Shown one piece after another: positions 20,901-31,527 of a stretch of 64,000 bases of DNA (position 1 is its first letter; each line of letters opens with the position of its first letter). The position numbers and the translations under genes were made by a program. The notes beneath the pieces are model-generated. The model was given only the letters and a program-made list of their open reading frames with translations, ran no database searches and was not told the origin of the DNA. The stretch covers positions 603,501 to 667,500 of the forward strand of contig JAWNZC010000289.1 of NCBI GenBank assembly GCA_035771165.1. Reading direction: 5' to 3'. This stretch comes from Paragorgia papillata (Eukaryota; Cnidaria; Anthozoa; Scleralcyonacea; Coralliidae).

Positions 20901-23900
20901 TTCTTCGCGACGGCCGACGCTCCAATGACGCTAATAAAGTCGAGCTCCATCGACAGAGTAAACACTGAAATGATGAATATCAGATGGCGTTTCTTTAACT
21001 TTTGGAAGGTCATTCCCGCGAGTCGTGTCAGATTCGAATATACCCATGTCCTCGTTGCTTCGCTGCTTTCTTTGTGAAAAGGTTAACGCCGTTTAAGTGC
21101 ATTAATGAACTTATTTCTGTTTATAAATCTTATAATACCCTTATTCAGTTTCCTGCGTTTCGGCTTCGTTTACGTCATTTAAAGTTTACGTAATACGATA
21201 ATAGGTCGCTGCTGCTGAGCTTCCTTCTGTGATATTGTGACATTTCTCCCTAACATTTATGTAAATACTGTTGCCAGTTTTCGTTTATATTTGTAAATTA
21301 AATTTACATGAGTTATATGAAGTGTGTATGATGTGTTTTAGTGTGATTTTGGTGCTAAAATATAACGATATACGCTTTTCCCGACATTTCTCCCTGACGA
21401 CAATAAAGTTAGTTTGTATCGTTTATTTATAGATGGTCGCAGAAGGGAGAAATGTCAGAAAACTTAGATATCTTAACGTGCGAGCTGCAGTAAATAGAGA
21501 ATAACACGCCGCAGACACAAACAATGCACTTGAACGAAAAATAAATTTAATTGGAGTTTTAACTTTGCATTTTACAACGATTTTGGGGGGAGAAATGAAG
21601 TGGGAGAATTGTGCCTTTGTTAAGTGTGAATATATAATAAGGATATCAAGTAACATATCCTGTTTGTCTCTTTCTGTCTCTCTTTGTCTCCTTCTGTCTC
21701 TGTCTGTCCCTCTCTACCCGCTATCTCTCTCTCTCTTTCGCACTCTACCTCTCTCTTCCTCTCTCAATATCTTGTCCGGTATCCATTCTTTCGCAAAATT
21801 GGTTACTATTGATAATTAGTCAATTAAACGCTAATTATAACTAATTAGACGCTAGTGTTGCACATGTATCTTTGTAAGTGGCACAGACAAATGATAAGGA
21901 ATAGTAGAACAACTTGGAACGAAACATGTGAGACGAGCACCAAAGTATTGCTTGCCTATACATCATTGTTCACCTCAGACAATCATGGCCAGAAATAATT
22001 GGGACAGCAGTGCAAATGAAGAGTCTGGTTGCCTCACACAAGAAAAACTAAATATATCGCCTTGAATCCTTACCTAACAATCTCTCCCCTCCCCCCTCCA
22101 TCAATGTTGTTTCATTTTATACTTGGTGTGATATAACGACGAAAAAGAGCAATAGAATGGCAACATTGAAGGGGGGAAGGGGGGCAACTTCGAATGCGTA
22201 GTGGTTTTTGCGAACTGTCCTAGGGTTTTTGGCCATGATTGTAGTTACTTGTAACGAAGTTACTCACAGTAATAATAACGGGTAGTCTACCCGAATATAT
22301 CAATCTGGTTTCTGAGAGGGTACTTGTGGGTACAACATACAGTACATTTCAATAAGTTGGCTGTATACTTCAGGTCCTATATACTAACTGACAATAATTT
22401 TTTAGTACTTCTATGACTGAGAACCATGTCTAGCATTGATGTAGTATTTACATGTATTTTAATTCTCACAAAATTAAAACCCACAAAATTTCTCTATATC
22501 AATACTACAATGTAACCTACAATCCTGGACAAAAGTGCTTGGGACACTATGCGAAAATCGGCAAAATCGGCAAAGTGGCCCAACAGTTTTGTCCAGGATT
22601 GTAGATGTACAGTACTCACTATATTTACTTACAAAGGATGTGTTATCAGGAGCACACCTAGGTCATTTTGATTAGGGGGTGTTTCAAAATTTACCGACAA
22701 AACCCATGATTTACCAATGAAAACCACATGGGTTTATACGTTTTAAGGTTTTAAATCCTAAATTTACTGACTGATTTATACCAACCAATTTGGTTTTAAC
22801 CATCCAATATCAATTTACCAACAATTTCCCAGGAAAGTGGCAGGGTGTAACAACCCCCCTGTTCAGTACACCACTGTGTTATTAATTTGAATGTTTAGTC
22901 AGAAAATATTATTATCAACCTTGGTACATTAAAACCCTGGTAACTAAACATTTCTTCCTTTCCATGAACAGCAGGGAATTTTGTCTGCGCATGCATCGCG
23001 CGAGTTGTTGTGGGGAGTCTGGGGACTTCAAAAACATAAACAAAGATGGCGGTAAATGTTTTCCCCCCACAACTCTTATGGCCTTATTTCCCCCAGAAAA
23101 AGGTGTATAGTTTGTAAAACGGCTTGTGAAAGGACACTGGAAACAGTCAGAAGCAGCCTCCCACAACGTGAAGAAATAGAAAGATATTTTAGTGAATCGT
23201 ACGATATAAAATTGGGTGACAACGACTTGAGTACGTTGTGGTCAACATGCCGTGACTTCAAATGCACGCAATTTAATTGAGCTCAAAGCCCCATTTCAAC
23301 AATTTTCAGAACAAAAAAGTGTCGTTAAAATTTAAGAAAATCAACTAAAGACTGACAATCAGTAAAAAATATTTTGAGGCAATCATAAAATGAAACCAGC
23401 ATTTAAATTTTGGGGAAGAAAGCAGATTTTGAGTTATAGTCGATCGAACATTCGCTATCAATTTGACTCCAAAGCGGCTTCTTCGTACCATCACTTCATC
23501 TTCGATATTTATACACCTTCCTGGCTAAATGTCTTCTTTCACCTATCAGAAGAATGTCAGTGTCTCCACTAATTGGACAACATAGTTTAAAACTCTGGTT
23601 GACCGACAGTTTGTTGATATCTTGGTCGTCATACCTTCTCCACATTTTCAAAATTTCACCACAGACGATACAAAACACGATGAGCCCGCGATATTTTTTA
23701 ATTGACTTGTGCATTACTTCTAAAACTATATATACTTACCAGGCATAAATCGAGCATATGTCTCATCATCATACAACAAAACATACTGTTTGGATGCATC
23801 AAATTTTTTGTCATATGCACTCCATTTCTGCACTGCCTTCTGTAGTATTACATCATATGTCGCAGACTGAGGAACACGAAGTGGTAAGCGCTTACCACGG

Positions 23901-24456
23901 ATTGTCTTAAGGCCCATGTCACATAGTTCTTTCAGGCCAATACTAATAACCACTTCTTTGTCTTCCTTATTGTTGGCTTTTTTGTTGGAGCGGAATTCAC
24001 TACCAGATTGTCGTTCACATGATTTAGCCTTCATATAGCTGTTAAGAGACATGGCCTTTCTCTTCAGTTCAGTTGCATGTGTTGGAGTTGGAAGCTGTGG
24101 TCTGCCAAAAGATGTATCTGCTCTTCCAGGTTGTAGTAATTCATTAGGTGGACCACTTGCTGTTTGATCTGCGTTGCAGCTCCAGCAATACTTAACTCCC
24201 TTTCTCACTCTGACAGAGCACATACCACAGAATCTAAAGCAGAAGGCAGAATTTAAGCTAACCATCATGACATTTAACTTTTCATTATAATTTTGTACGA
24301 TCTTCCATTTATAATATAAATACGAAAAAGAAACACCATTCAATGTTGCAAATGTATGACGTCTTACAACTTATTTTAAAATTTAAATACGTCAATTTGT
24401 TTAAACTAGTTATAAGTTACTCACATTATATCGCTCTTTGAATCCTTTTCTTCCAT
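17951..24456 (-). CDS. HECT-type E3-ligase-like protein, three exons (transposon accessory gene)
   Basis: Exons 24425-24456, 23740-24233 and 17951-19533 join in frame to 702 codons plus stop. Junctions are standard: AT/GTGAGT to CTTTAG/ATTC, and CCTG/GTAAGT to TTTTTAG/GTGAAC. The N-terminus (MEEKDSKSDI) leads into a zinc motif (FCGMCSVRVRKGVKYCWSC). A middle region has acidic GGENDGG-type repeats. The last ~400 residues are HECT-like, ending PIVSACGRTLTTPVVHM with a candidate catalytic Cys and a C-terminal FLMAYCKGQAFGKP. Similar G2E3-like proteins accompany this transposon type in other animals. Ligase activity is inferred. The 4.2-kb second intron holds nested repeats (19724-22601). The gene appears intact. 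Confidence 0.75.
19724..19854. repeat. 131-bp MITE with 20-bp inverted ends
   Basis: The ends AGTACTATTTCATGATACAG and its exact reverse complement enclose 91 bases. It lies in intron 2 of the HECT-like gene. GAATATATCA occurs just left of it (19711-19720) and again at 22293-22302, possibly a duplication left by a larger nested insertion. Confidence 0.7.
19855..20383. repeat. GTAACTAGTTAC-rich subterminal repeat block
   Basis: About a dozen copies of AAGTAACTAGTTACAGTTAC-like units occur here, with a further partial block at 22242-22275 on the far side of the composite element, ending in CGGGTAGTCTACCCG. This looks like the two subterminal arms of a DNA transposon into which the 20385-22241 element jumped. 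Confidence 0.6.
20385..20646 (+). repeat. Composite element, left 262-bp copy
   Basis: It is near identical to 21980-22241; one difference seen is TTTTTACGAAC against TTTTTGCGAAC. It contains two G-rich runs (GGGGGGAAGGGGGGC) and a CCCCTCCCCCCTCC tract. Confidence 0.85.
21980..22241 (+). repeat. Composite element, right 262-bp copy
   Basis: Direct copy of 20385-20646 with the same 13-bp inverted terminus at both ends. Confidence 0.85.
22520..22601. repeat. Short Tc1/mariner-type MITE
   Basis: The 82-base element starts CAATCCTGGACAAAA and ends TTTTGTCCAGGATTG, with TA on both sides. The end sequence is clearly related to that of the 262-bp repeats (CAATC-TGG-CA...TTGGGACA), so both may use the same transposase. 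Confidence 0.75.
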
Positions 24457-24560
24457 ATCATTAAAGACGACCCGGATTGCCAGGGATTGATTAAGCTACA
24501 TTCGTTCTTCCAAACATGTATAAAACATGGCGTAAATTATGTTAAGAGGATCTTAAGAGG

Positions 24561-24872
24561 ATGCGTGAGTGACCTGGGCACTAATTCCGCCCAGAGCGCC
24601 CAGCTGCTTCCGCCCTTGTCACTTCCGCCGCAAACGTTTTGCCGTCAATGTCGCATTGTTGCCGTGGGTTTTAAATGTGTCACTGGTTGAAAACTTTTGC
24701 CGTGGATATCAAATTGTTGCCGTGGGTATCAAATTGTTGCCGTGGATCTAAATCTTTTGTCTAAGATTATTTTGAACCGTTGCTGTTAGTTTAAAAGATT
24801 TGTCATTGTTGTAAAATTAATGTTGACATCGTTTGTTTAAAACTTTTGCCGTGATACTTGTGGGCCACCGTA
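24561..24872 (-). repeat. Right terminal inverted repeat
   Basis: This is the inverted copy of 15337-15648 with no mismatch seen by eye. It ends ...GGGCCACCGTA and is followed by the CATTTG duplication. Confidence 0.85.
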
Positions 24873-24878
24873 CATTTG

Positions 24879-26058
24879 CGTTCTGAAACTCGTTTTCACA
24901 GAAGACGCAAAAGCCAGTCTTGTTCACTTATTGTGCTTCGTTTATTAAGTAATCAGCACACATTAAATTAGCTTACTAGTACAGTATAAATAGCTTGTAA
25001 AAACTTGTTACAAGGTTTATATTTGATAACAATATGTTTAATGGACATAATTGATTATTATTTACTCTAAATAACGTTTCATTCTCTCACCATTGCCGTA
25101 AAAATTGTCCTGTCACTCCATTGGCATATAAATGTCGTCCTTGATTTCAATCCTAATTACAGAATATATACATATATATGTTGAGATTAATTGTATTGAC
25201 TCGTGTCTAAGCATTTGTGTGTTGTGCTTGTGGACTGACTATAAACGATTACTGTAGCTGTGTATATGCGGATAATCGTATTCGGATTCACTTTGTAAAT
25301 TTAAGATGTGGAAAATGCAAATGGTTTTACGGATTCTTACGCTACTTTGTAAGAACAATGACACTGTTATTTAATGTGAATGAATTGTTATTACGGTTTC
25401 TGTCGTAATTTATTGTAGGAAAACGAAAATTGACATATTATATACGCAATTTCACGTAATACAATCATGTCCCGTTTAGACGATTTCGTTATATAATTCT
25501 GTAAGGTTGCGAAAATTATTGCTATGCTAATTCAGCTTATACATTAAGTTCATTATAAACCTAGTGGAAGATTAATAAGTTTAAACATTCTATTTTGTAA
25601 TATCAAACGACATATTATTTTAATAGCATGTGAAATTAACAGTGCAACTTACATAATTGTTTTCGCGTGTATATTTATTTCCAAGTTATACGTCACTGCA
25701 GACATCTATAAAAGCATTAAGACAATGTTAAGTTAAATTGTGTTTCCATAACAAGTTAATTCAAACTATTCATATATGTATGTTCGATTATTATTACTTC
25801 ACAAAAGCATTAATTGGTTCATCTACTTTTGCATAATGCTGGCTAGAAACGTTATAACACGTACTGTCTTTAACAAAACAACTTTAACCAAACCCAACCC
25901 TCGCCCTAACCCAACTAAATGCAAATAAACATGACTGACGGATAGCCAATCGGCGCGGCAACAATTAATATATTGAAAATGTTTACGTATTGTCAGTGAA
26001 ATATCCCTTGATAGAGGATTGGCTCATGGACTTGAGCTGTAGGTCAACTAAAACATCT
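24879..26058. other. AT-rich interior of the 47-kb unit, no gene seen
   Basis: About 1.2 kb lies between the nested 9.5-kb transposon and the Tigger-like gene. Only short frames occur. A C-rich stretch at about 25892-25915 (AACCCAACCCTCGCCCTAACCC) is the only compositional feature. The expected left terminus of the Tigger element was not found here. Confidence 0.4.
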
Positions 26059-27551
26059 TTAGCCCGTGCAACTAAATTGGTCAGGTTTATTTGTGAGAAG
26101 AATAGCTTCATGAACATTCTTGACTTCAGGAGTCTTTAACGGCTGATCAAAATCGTCGGTTTCATCGCCAGGATCGCCCATCTCTGTTGGGTCTTCTGAG
26201 TCTTCAACAATTTCCGCGCGCAAAGTCTCCCTCCAGTTTGGCAAAGACGTGTCTACCGATGGCTCGTATGCTTCGACATCATCATCAAACGCAGATGATG
26301 CATCTAGCTCTTGCTCTGGTGTAGACATTTTAGACAGCAAGTCTTGTAACTCGAGAAGTTCTTCGCCATCAAAAGGATCATCTTCTGTTAGCATGCTTTC
26401 TGTCTCATCTGGATACATTCCCACATCCTTGAAGCACTTTGTAATAACTTCTGGCTTAACTTCTTCCCAGGCACTCACCATCCACCTGATCGCCATCAGT
26501 AAATTAACAGACTTGACAATTTCGCTCGCTTTCTTTGGACCATCAGCATCATCAATTTGACTGACAACGTAGCGCAACAGCTTTCGGCGGTAATACACTT
26601 TCCACGTTTTTATAATCCCTGCGTCTAGAGGTTGGGTACGCGACGTGGTATTCTTTGCTAGAAACTCAATTCGGATGTTTGAAAACATACCTTTTAAAAA
26701 CTGTGGATGGCATGGTGCATTGTCCAGAAACAGGAGTATGTGTCGGCCATCACGTCTCATCTTATCGTTCAGTTTCGTGAGTACATTTACCATTATTTCT
26801 GACTTCATCCACGATTTGGCATTGTTAAAATATTGAGCGCCACAAGGACGGGAAACATCTGGCAACTTTGCGAAGCAGCGCGGTTTCTTGCTTTTGCCAA
26901 TTATAACGGGACTTTCCTTGCCACCAGCGGCATTTACAAAGAACGCTGCAGTAACTCTTTGCTTAGAATTCTTGCCACCTCGACAGCGTCGTCTCTTTTC
27001 AGCGAGGGATTTGCTAGGCAGGGATTTCCAGAACGTTCCAGTCTCATCTTGATTCCAAACATCGGCTGGCGCAAAACCTGTTGTGAGTTCCTTGACGCGT
27101 TCGTTCCAACTTTCAACGGTTTCCTGGTTAACATCTCCCTCTTCACCCGCGACATTCATTTGTGTCAAATTGTATCTCTGCTTCCACTTTGCGAACCACC
27201 CATCGGTACCTTTAAAAGAAGTTTCGCCAAGCTTTTCTGCAATAAGCCGCGCTTCTTCCTTTAGAAGCGGGCCGTCCACCGGGATATTTGATTGTCGTAC
27301 TTTAACATACCAATCCCACAACATACGGTTAATCTTTGCGAATTTTTCATTGTTGGATCGCTTGTTATTTGCGGCACTATTTGACATCCACGTCCCAAGA
27401 ATACTGTCCTTATTCTTTAGAATTTTTATTATTTGTGTCTTCCCACATTCGAATTTTGTGGCTAGCTTTCTCGTACTTTCTCCATGGTTTTTGGATGCAT
27501 GTATCACTTCGACTTTTTGAGACAGCGTAAGACATTTCCTGGAGTACACAC
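26059..27551 (-). CDS. Tigger/pogo-like transposase, main exon
   Basis: The exon follows an acceptor TTTTTAG at 27552-27558 and encodes about 497 residues. An N-terminal CENP-B-type helix-turn-helix (SRKCLTLSQKVEVIHASKNH, RKLATKFECGKTQIIKILKN) is followed by a second DNA-binding domain (GTDGWFAKWKQRYNLT). The DDE_1 core has DVWNQDETGTFW, LLFLDNAPCHPQ and TTSRTQPLDAGIIKTW, giving Asp, Asp, Asp at about residues 173, 281 and 314 counted from the in-frame GTG at 27564. The C-terminus is acidic. An upstream exon at 38987-39221 joins in phase (see there), for a protein of 575 residues. No stop or frameshift was seen, so it may be recently active. Confidence 0.85.
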
Positions 27552-27561
27552 CTAAAAATCT

Positions 27562-27910
27562 CACAGGCTATAACATGGTTGTTGGCTCAACAACCCATGA
27601 ACAGCACTGTTAACATGCTAGAACAGGATTGGTGAAGTAACAGCATTGTTCAAGCATTTTTCAACATGTTGTTGCAGCTTGGCGAATCGACAAGGCTTGT
27701 TCATGCATGTCACAACAAGCAAAACCCAGCTTGATACAACAACCAAGTTCATGGTTGTTCTAACATGGCTGTTCAATCTTGTTGTTTCATCATGCCCGAA
27801 CAATATGTTGTATCATGCATGAACAACGCTGTTGATTTAACATGATAGTTTTATGTTGTTCAAACAGGCATGAACAACGTTGTTCGTTCGACAACATTGT
27901 TCATGCCTGT
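27562..27910. repeat. Left subterminal repeat array of the KDZ-like element
   Basis: Imperfect 15-30 base units built on AACAAC..TGTTC and CATGAACA occur in both orientations. They match the array at 38700-38962 and probably bind the transposase. Confidence 0.65.
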
Positions 27911-29212
27911 TGCGAGGAACACGCGAGGGTTCTCGACACTTTCACGAGAAATCCCCCGCCCCCGCCCACGAAACAATCCGCCATCGGCGCCATGCGATCG
28001 TTAAAGTCGAGATATTAATAAGGCTGGAAGTCGAGCCTATTTTTATTCTTGCTTGTCTATTATATAAACATGTACAAATACGGTAAGTAATGCTTTCGGT
28101 TATGGGATACTCATGATCGTGCAATATTAAAACAAGCAGATTTGAGATCGGTAATAAAGCTGGGTTTTTTTCCTTTTTCTATTTAGCTTTTAAGCTTTAG
28201 TAACTTACTAGTAATAAATAATAAGTATATTTATACCAACACTGAACACGCGCTTTCTTGACATTTCAAAAATGTTTATTTAATAGAAAAGCGAAGATTT
28301 AAAACAACTGAGGGATCAGCAGAAAGAATATGTCTGGAGGCTAATCGACAACAATGAAGATGTATTTCACTGGGGGACAAAGTCAAAAATTAAGCTATTT
28401 AAAATAAACAAGGTAAATGAAAACATTTCTTAATAGAATAGATTATAAATCTTACGAGAGTACCATATATATTCTTTAATAATATATAAACGTTAAATTT
28501 ATAATATTGTCAAAATGTCAAATATATAAATAATCCTCTGGATAACGTCAAATATTCAAGCGTCCCAAATCATTAATACCAGTAATTGAGTTACATATTT
28601 GTTTAAAAAGCATTTTGCTTAACACGTGTCTATTTAAAAATACGAAAGGCCATCGAATTAAAATAAAGAACATATGATATTCTTTACCTTGTGACTTTAT
28701 ATTAAAATTTACAGTACAATATAAAATTTGTGGTTCATTGTACAAAAACTCAAGTATTAAAACTGTTAAATTTCAAACCGGTCTTATTCAAATAGAAAAA
28801 TACTTTAAACTGCGGGATAGAATATATTTACAAAACAAGTGATAGCAATTTAATTAGATCTTAATGTTCTGCAACTTCAAATTAATGGAAAATAAAATAG
28901 AGAGAGAGAGAGGTCAGGTACAGAATAGTCCTTTTAAATTTAATAATAGGGCATTGTGAGGACTAATCTCTATTTAATGAATAACACAGGCTATAGATCA
29001 TCACTCCATCACAATCACTTTTGTTTTCTTTGTTATTTATGGACTGCATGTTTATAAATATTATAATATTTATTAGCTTTATAAAAAATAGTGGGGTACA
29101 GAAGTATTAACCTGTGAATTCAGCAGGTGAAGATTAGTCACTACAAGATGAGAGGGACTGACCCTTATCTTTCAGATAAGCACGTCCCCCATATAAATTT
29201 CAACATGTTAAA
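27911..29212. other. Left interior of the KDZ-like element
   Basis: This is mostly AT-rich non-coding sequence. A possible small exon pair lies on plus: MYKY up to a GTAAGT donor at 28083, and 28288-28412 (LRDQQKEYVWRLIDNNEDVF) with AG before and GT after. Phases do not agree, so I do not call a gene. A short GA repeat lies at about 28900. Confidence 0.3.
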
Positions 29213-31036
29213 TTATTCTTCTGATCCTCTATAGGTGATGGCATCAGTCTGCTTTAATTCCTCAAATTCTTGGTTACTTGGCCCTCTCGCTCCATAATGT
29301 GCTTCCTTCCACTGCTTGAAGTGAACCCAAAGTTGCTCATCCTTTCTACATTGCTCTAGTCCATCACTGGCCACAAAGGAGCGCTACAACACAAAGATAA
29401 TAATTACAACTAAACACAACTTTGTAGAAATTGGATAAAATTGGTTAACCAAGTTTTAAAATAACTGGTATTATACGGATTATCAATATGCCCATACCAC
29501 TAATACAAGATCCTTGAATATTGCATCTTCCAACACAGTGTGGTATTTTACTCCAAGCAAGGATGCAACTTTGGAAGAGACCTCCTTAGTATTAGCATTT
29601 TTGAGTTGGGACCAGGAGCCTGTGGCTAGTACCTTCAAAATACACAAGGATACAAAATCTGTGAGACATTGTAGGAGAGATATTTTAACTTTTTAAGCTA
29701 TTAATCTTTGGTTATTGTATAGTAATTACATAAATATTAATGGTAAGACTCTTACACGCCGTTTTTCTTCTGCACGCCAGTACATGGATTTTGCTTTTTC
29801 AAAGGCCCTGGCATGTCCAAGAAGATCCTGTTCACTGAGGCTATAGGGAGTGTTTCGGAACTCTTGTTTAAGTTTCTCCTAGATATGGTAATAAATATAT
29901 GCTGATAGAATAATTCATATATGAAACTAAAACAGTGGGCATTGCTATTTGTTAAAATACTTACTGTCTTACTAGTATTTTCAACAGGATGCCTTCCAAG
30001 CTGTATGTAAGCTTTTGCAAATATTTTGGTCAGATTTGTCTAAAGGAGTAAGAAAGTGTAAGCACTATTTGTAGTAAATGCAAACTACAATAACGTAATA
30101 AGCCCATGTCACATGAGGAAATTTTCCTTGCAACGCAATGGTGTTGTTTGCAAGTTGCAAAAAAGATTTCCTTGTGTGACACCCCATGCATGTTTGCAAC
30201 TAGTCTCGCAATGGAATTGTGTTGCGAGTTGCAGAGAAAGTAGAAGCAGCTTCTACTTTTCACAACACTACGAGACAAGTTGCAGGGTGTGACACTGTAA
30301 CTCCACTGCAACTTGCTTTTCTGTTTTTCGACAAAAATTGCAGTGCAAGTTGCAAGTAAAATTGCCTTGTGTGACATGGCCTTTAGCCTATTTATATTTT
30401 TAAAATCTATTTACTGTATATTTATAACAAATCATAGAAAGTTACCGCATGAGAAGATTTAGCCAAGTCAAAATTTTTAAATAGTATTTCTTTCTTCAGT
30501 AACACTAAAGTTGCATCCATTTCCTTTTGTTTGTTGGCCATCCCTTTCAAAATTTCTTTGATTTCCCGCAATTCTGCTCTAACGTCAATATCTAAATAGT
30601 AATATATACTGTATACCTGTATACAATTTATTGTTGCGAAAATTATAATTGGGTCTGTTTTCTTTCATAGTGATAACTTAGACTATTTATTAGCGGATTA
30701 ATTCTTTGACTCTTACTTTCGTATTTCACTCTGGCGTAAATGGCGGACGATTTACTCGTCAAAAGGATAGCGCTGGGAGTGAAAGGGTTTATCAACAATA
30801 AAGTTTAAATATATTAAATTATATTTCACTTGTCCCTTCTCAATGACAATGAGTAAACCATAGAAATAGAGGAGAAATGATGGTTTTTCTACATGGTAAG
30901 TACATGTATGACATTTGAAATTAGCCTCAAAATGGTTTTACATAATAACAACAACGCAAGTCGGTATGCATGACGAAAGGAAATACTTTAAGTTGTAAAA
31001 CACTTTACCTTCACTGGTACATGGAGGTGCTTCCAT
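29213..31036 (-). CDS. KDZ-element companion protein, six exons, 225 aa
   Basis: Exons 31009-31036, 30446-30591, 29965-30039, 29756-29878, 29498-29632 and 29213-29383 all have GT-AG borders and join in frame to 225 codons plus stop. The start is MEAPPCTSED. A Lys-rich coiled-coil-like segment follows (ELREIKEILKGMANKQKEMD), then LTKIFAKAYIQLGRHPV, LSEQDLLGHARAFEKAKSMY, SSKVASLLGVKYHTVLEDAI and KDEQLWVHFKQWKEAHYGAR. I do not recognise a domain with confidence. The divergent position beside the transposase suggests an accessory transposition factor. It appears intact. Confidence 0.65.
30100..30383. repeat. 284-bp MITE with CCATGTCACA ends
   Basis: The ends AAGCCCATGTCACA and TGTGACATGGCCTT are inverted. 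The interior is a long imperfect palindrome rich in TTGCAAGTTGCAA. It lies in an intron of the 29213-31036 gene. The target duplication is not evident. Confidence 0.65.
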
Positions 31037-31527
31037 TCTTCTTCTTTGGCTCAATGGCTGTTGAAAAATGTCCTCCGAGGTGACCGTGCTATTTATTTTT
31101 TGGAATAAGAAAACTGCTATAAAAACTTCGCGAAGCTCAAAACCGAAAAAATACAAATTATCGGTAACCGTACTTACACGTTTGAAGGCTGTAATTCTAA
31201 CACACGTCTGGCAGTACGTGAACACGAAGGAATATTCATGTTTTCAATATATATATATTTCTTATAATTATTTCTTATAATATTGTATCCAAAATTCAAA
31301 GACACGTAAAAAGGGATAAAAAGGCAAAAATCTCCAAGATAATGTATCTTTCCGGAAGTTGCAAAACTCTTTGTGGCGAAAGAACCAATCAAAACTAAGT
31401 ATTAATGAGTTAGCAGCCAATAGGAACGCAGGTGGTCGTCTAATGATTTCCGTCAAAACAAAAAAATTAATTGCGGGGCTTTCCTCAAAGTTGCAGCGGG
31501 GGATTTAAATTTTTATTAAAGAGCAAA

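Larger units (their letters stand above)
20385..22241. mobile_element. Composite element: two 262-bp mariner-ended repeats around 1.33 kb
   Basis: Two direct copies of a 262-bp repeat (20385-20646, 21980-22241) enclose 1333 bases. Each copy starts CAATCATGGCCA and ends TGGCCATGATTG, a Tc1/mariner-like inverted terminus. TA dinucleotides flank only the outer ends (20383-20384 and 22242-22243); the inner ends abut TCTG and CAGA instead. The whole therefore seems to have inserted as one unit. The core has a TCTCTC/TCTGTC-rich stretch (21660-21775) and no convincing gene. Confidence 0.65.
15337..24872. mobile_element. 9.5-kb DNA transposon with 312-bp inverted repeats (IS3EU-like)
   Basis: The ends are TACGGTGGCCC...GGGCCACCGTA, flanked by a perfect 6-bp direct duplication CATTTG at 15331-15336 and 24873-24878. 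The inverted repeats (15337-15648 and 24561-24872) appear identical by eye. The element encodes a retroviral-integrase-type transposase (15667-16818, plus) and a spliced HECT-like protein (17951-24456, minus). A 6-bp duplication, termini starting TA, and an RVE-type transposase fit the IS3EU-type eukaryotic superfamily as I recall it. The ends look recent, but the transposase carries a nonsense codon, so this copy is probably non-autonomous. Confidence 0.8.

Noticed and set aside
21565..21819. Ser/Leu-rich plus frame
   Set aside because: Produced by the TCTCTC microsatellite in the composite element core.
25892..25915. Telomere-like C-rich stretch
   Set aside because: Only one or two CCCTAACCC-like units; not an array.
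26249..27530. Several plus-strand frames across the Tigger gene
   Set aside because: Shadows of the minus-strand transposase, which has full domain support.
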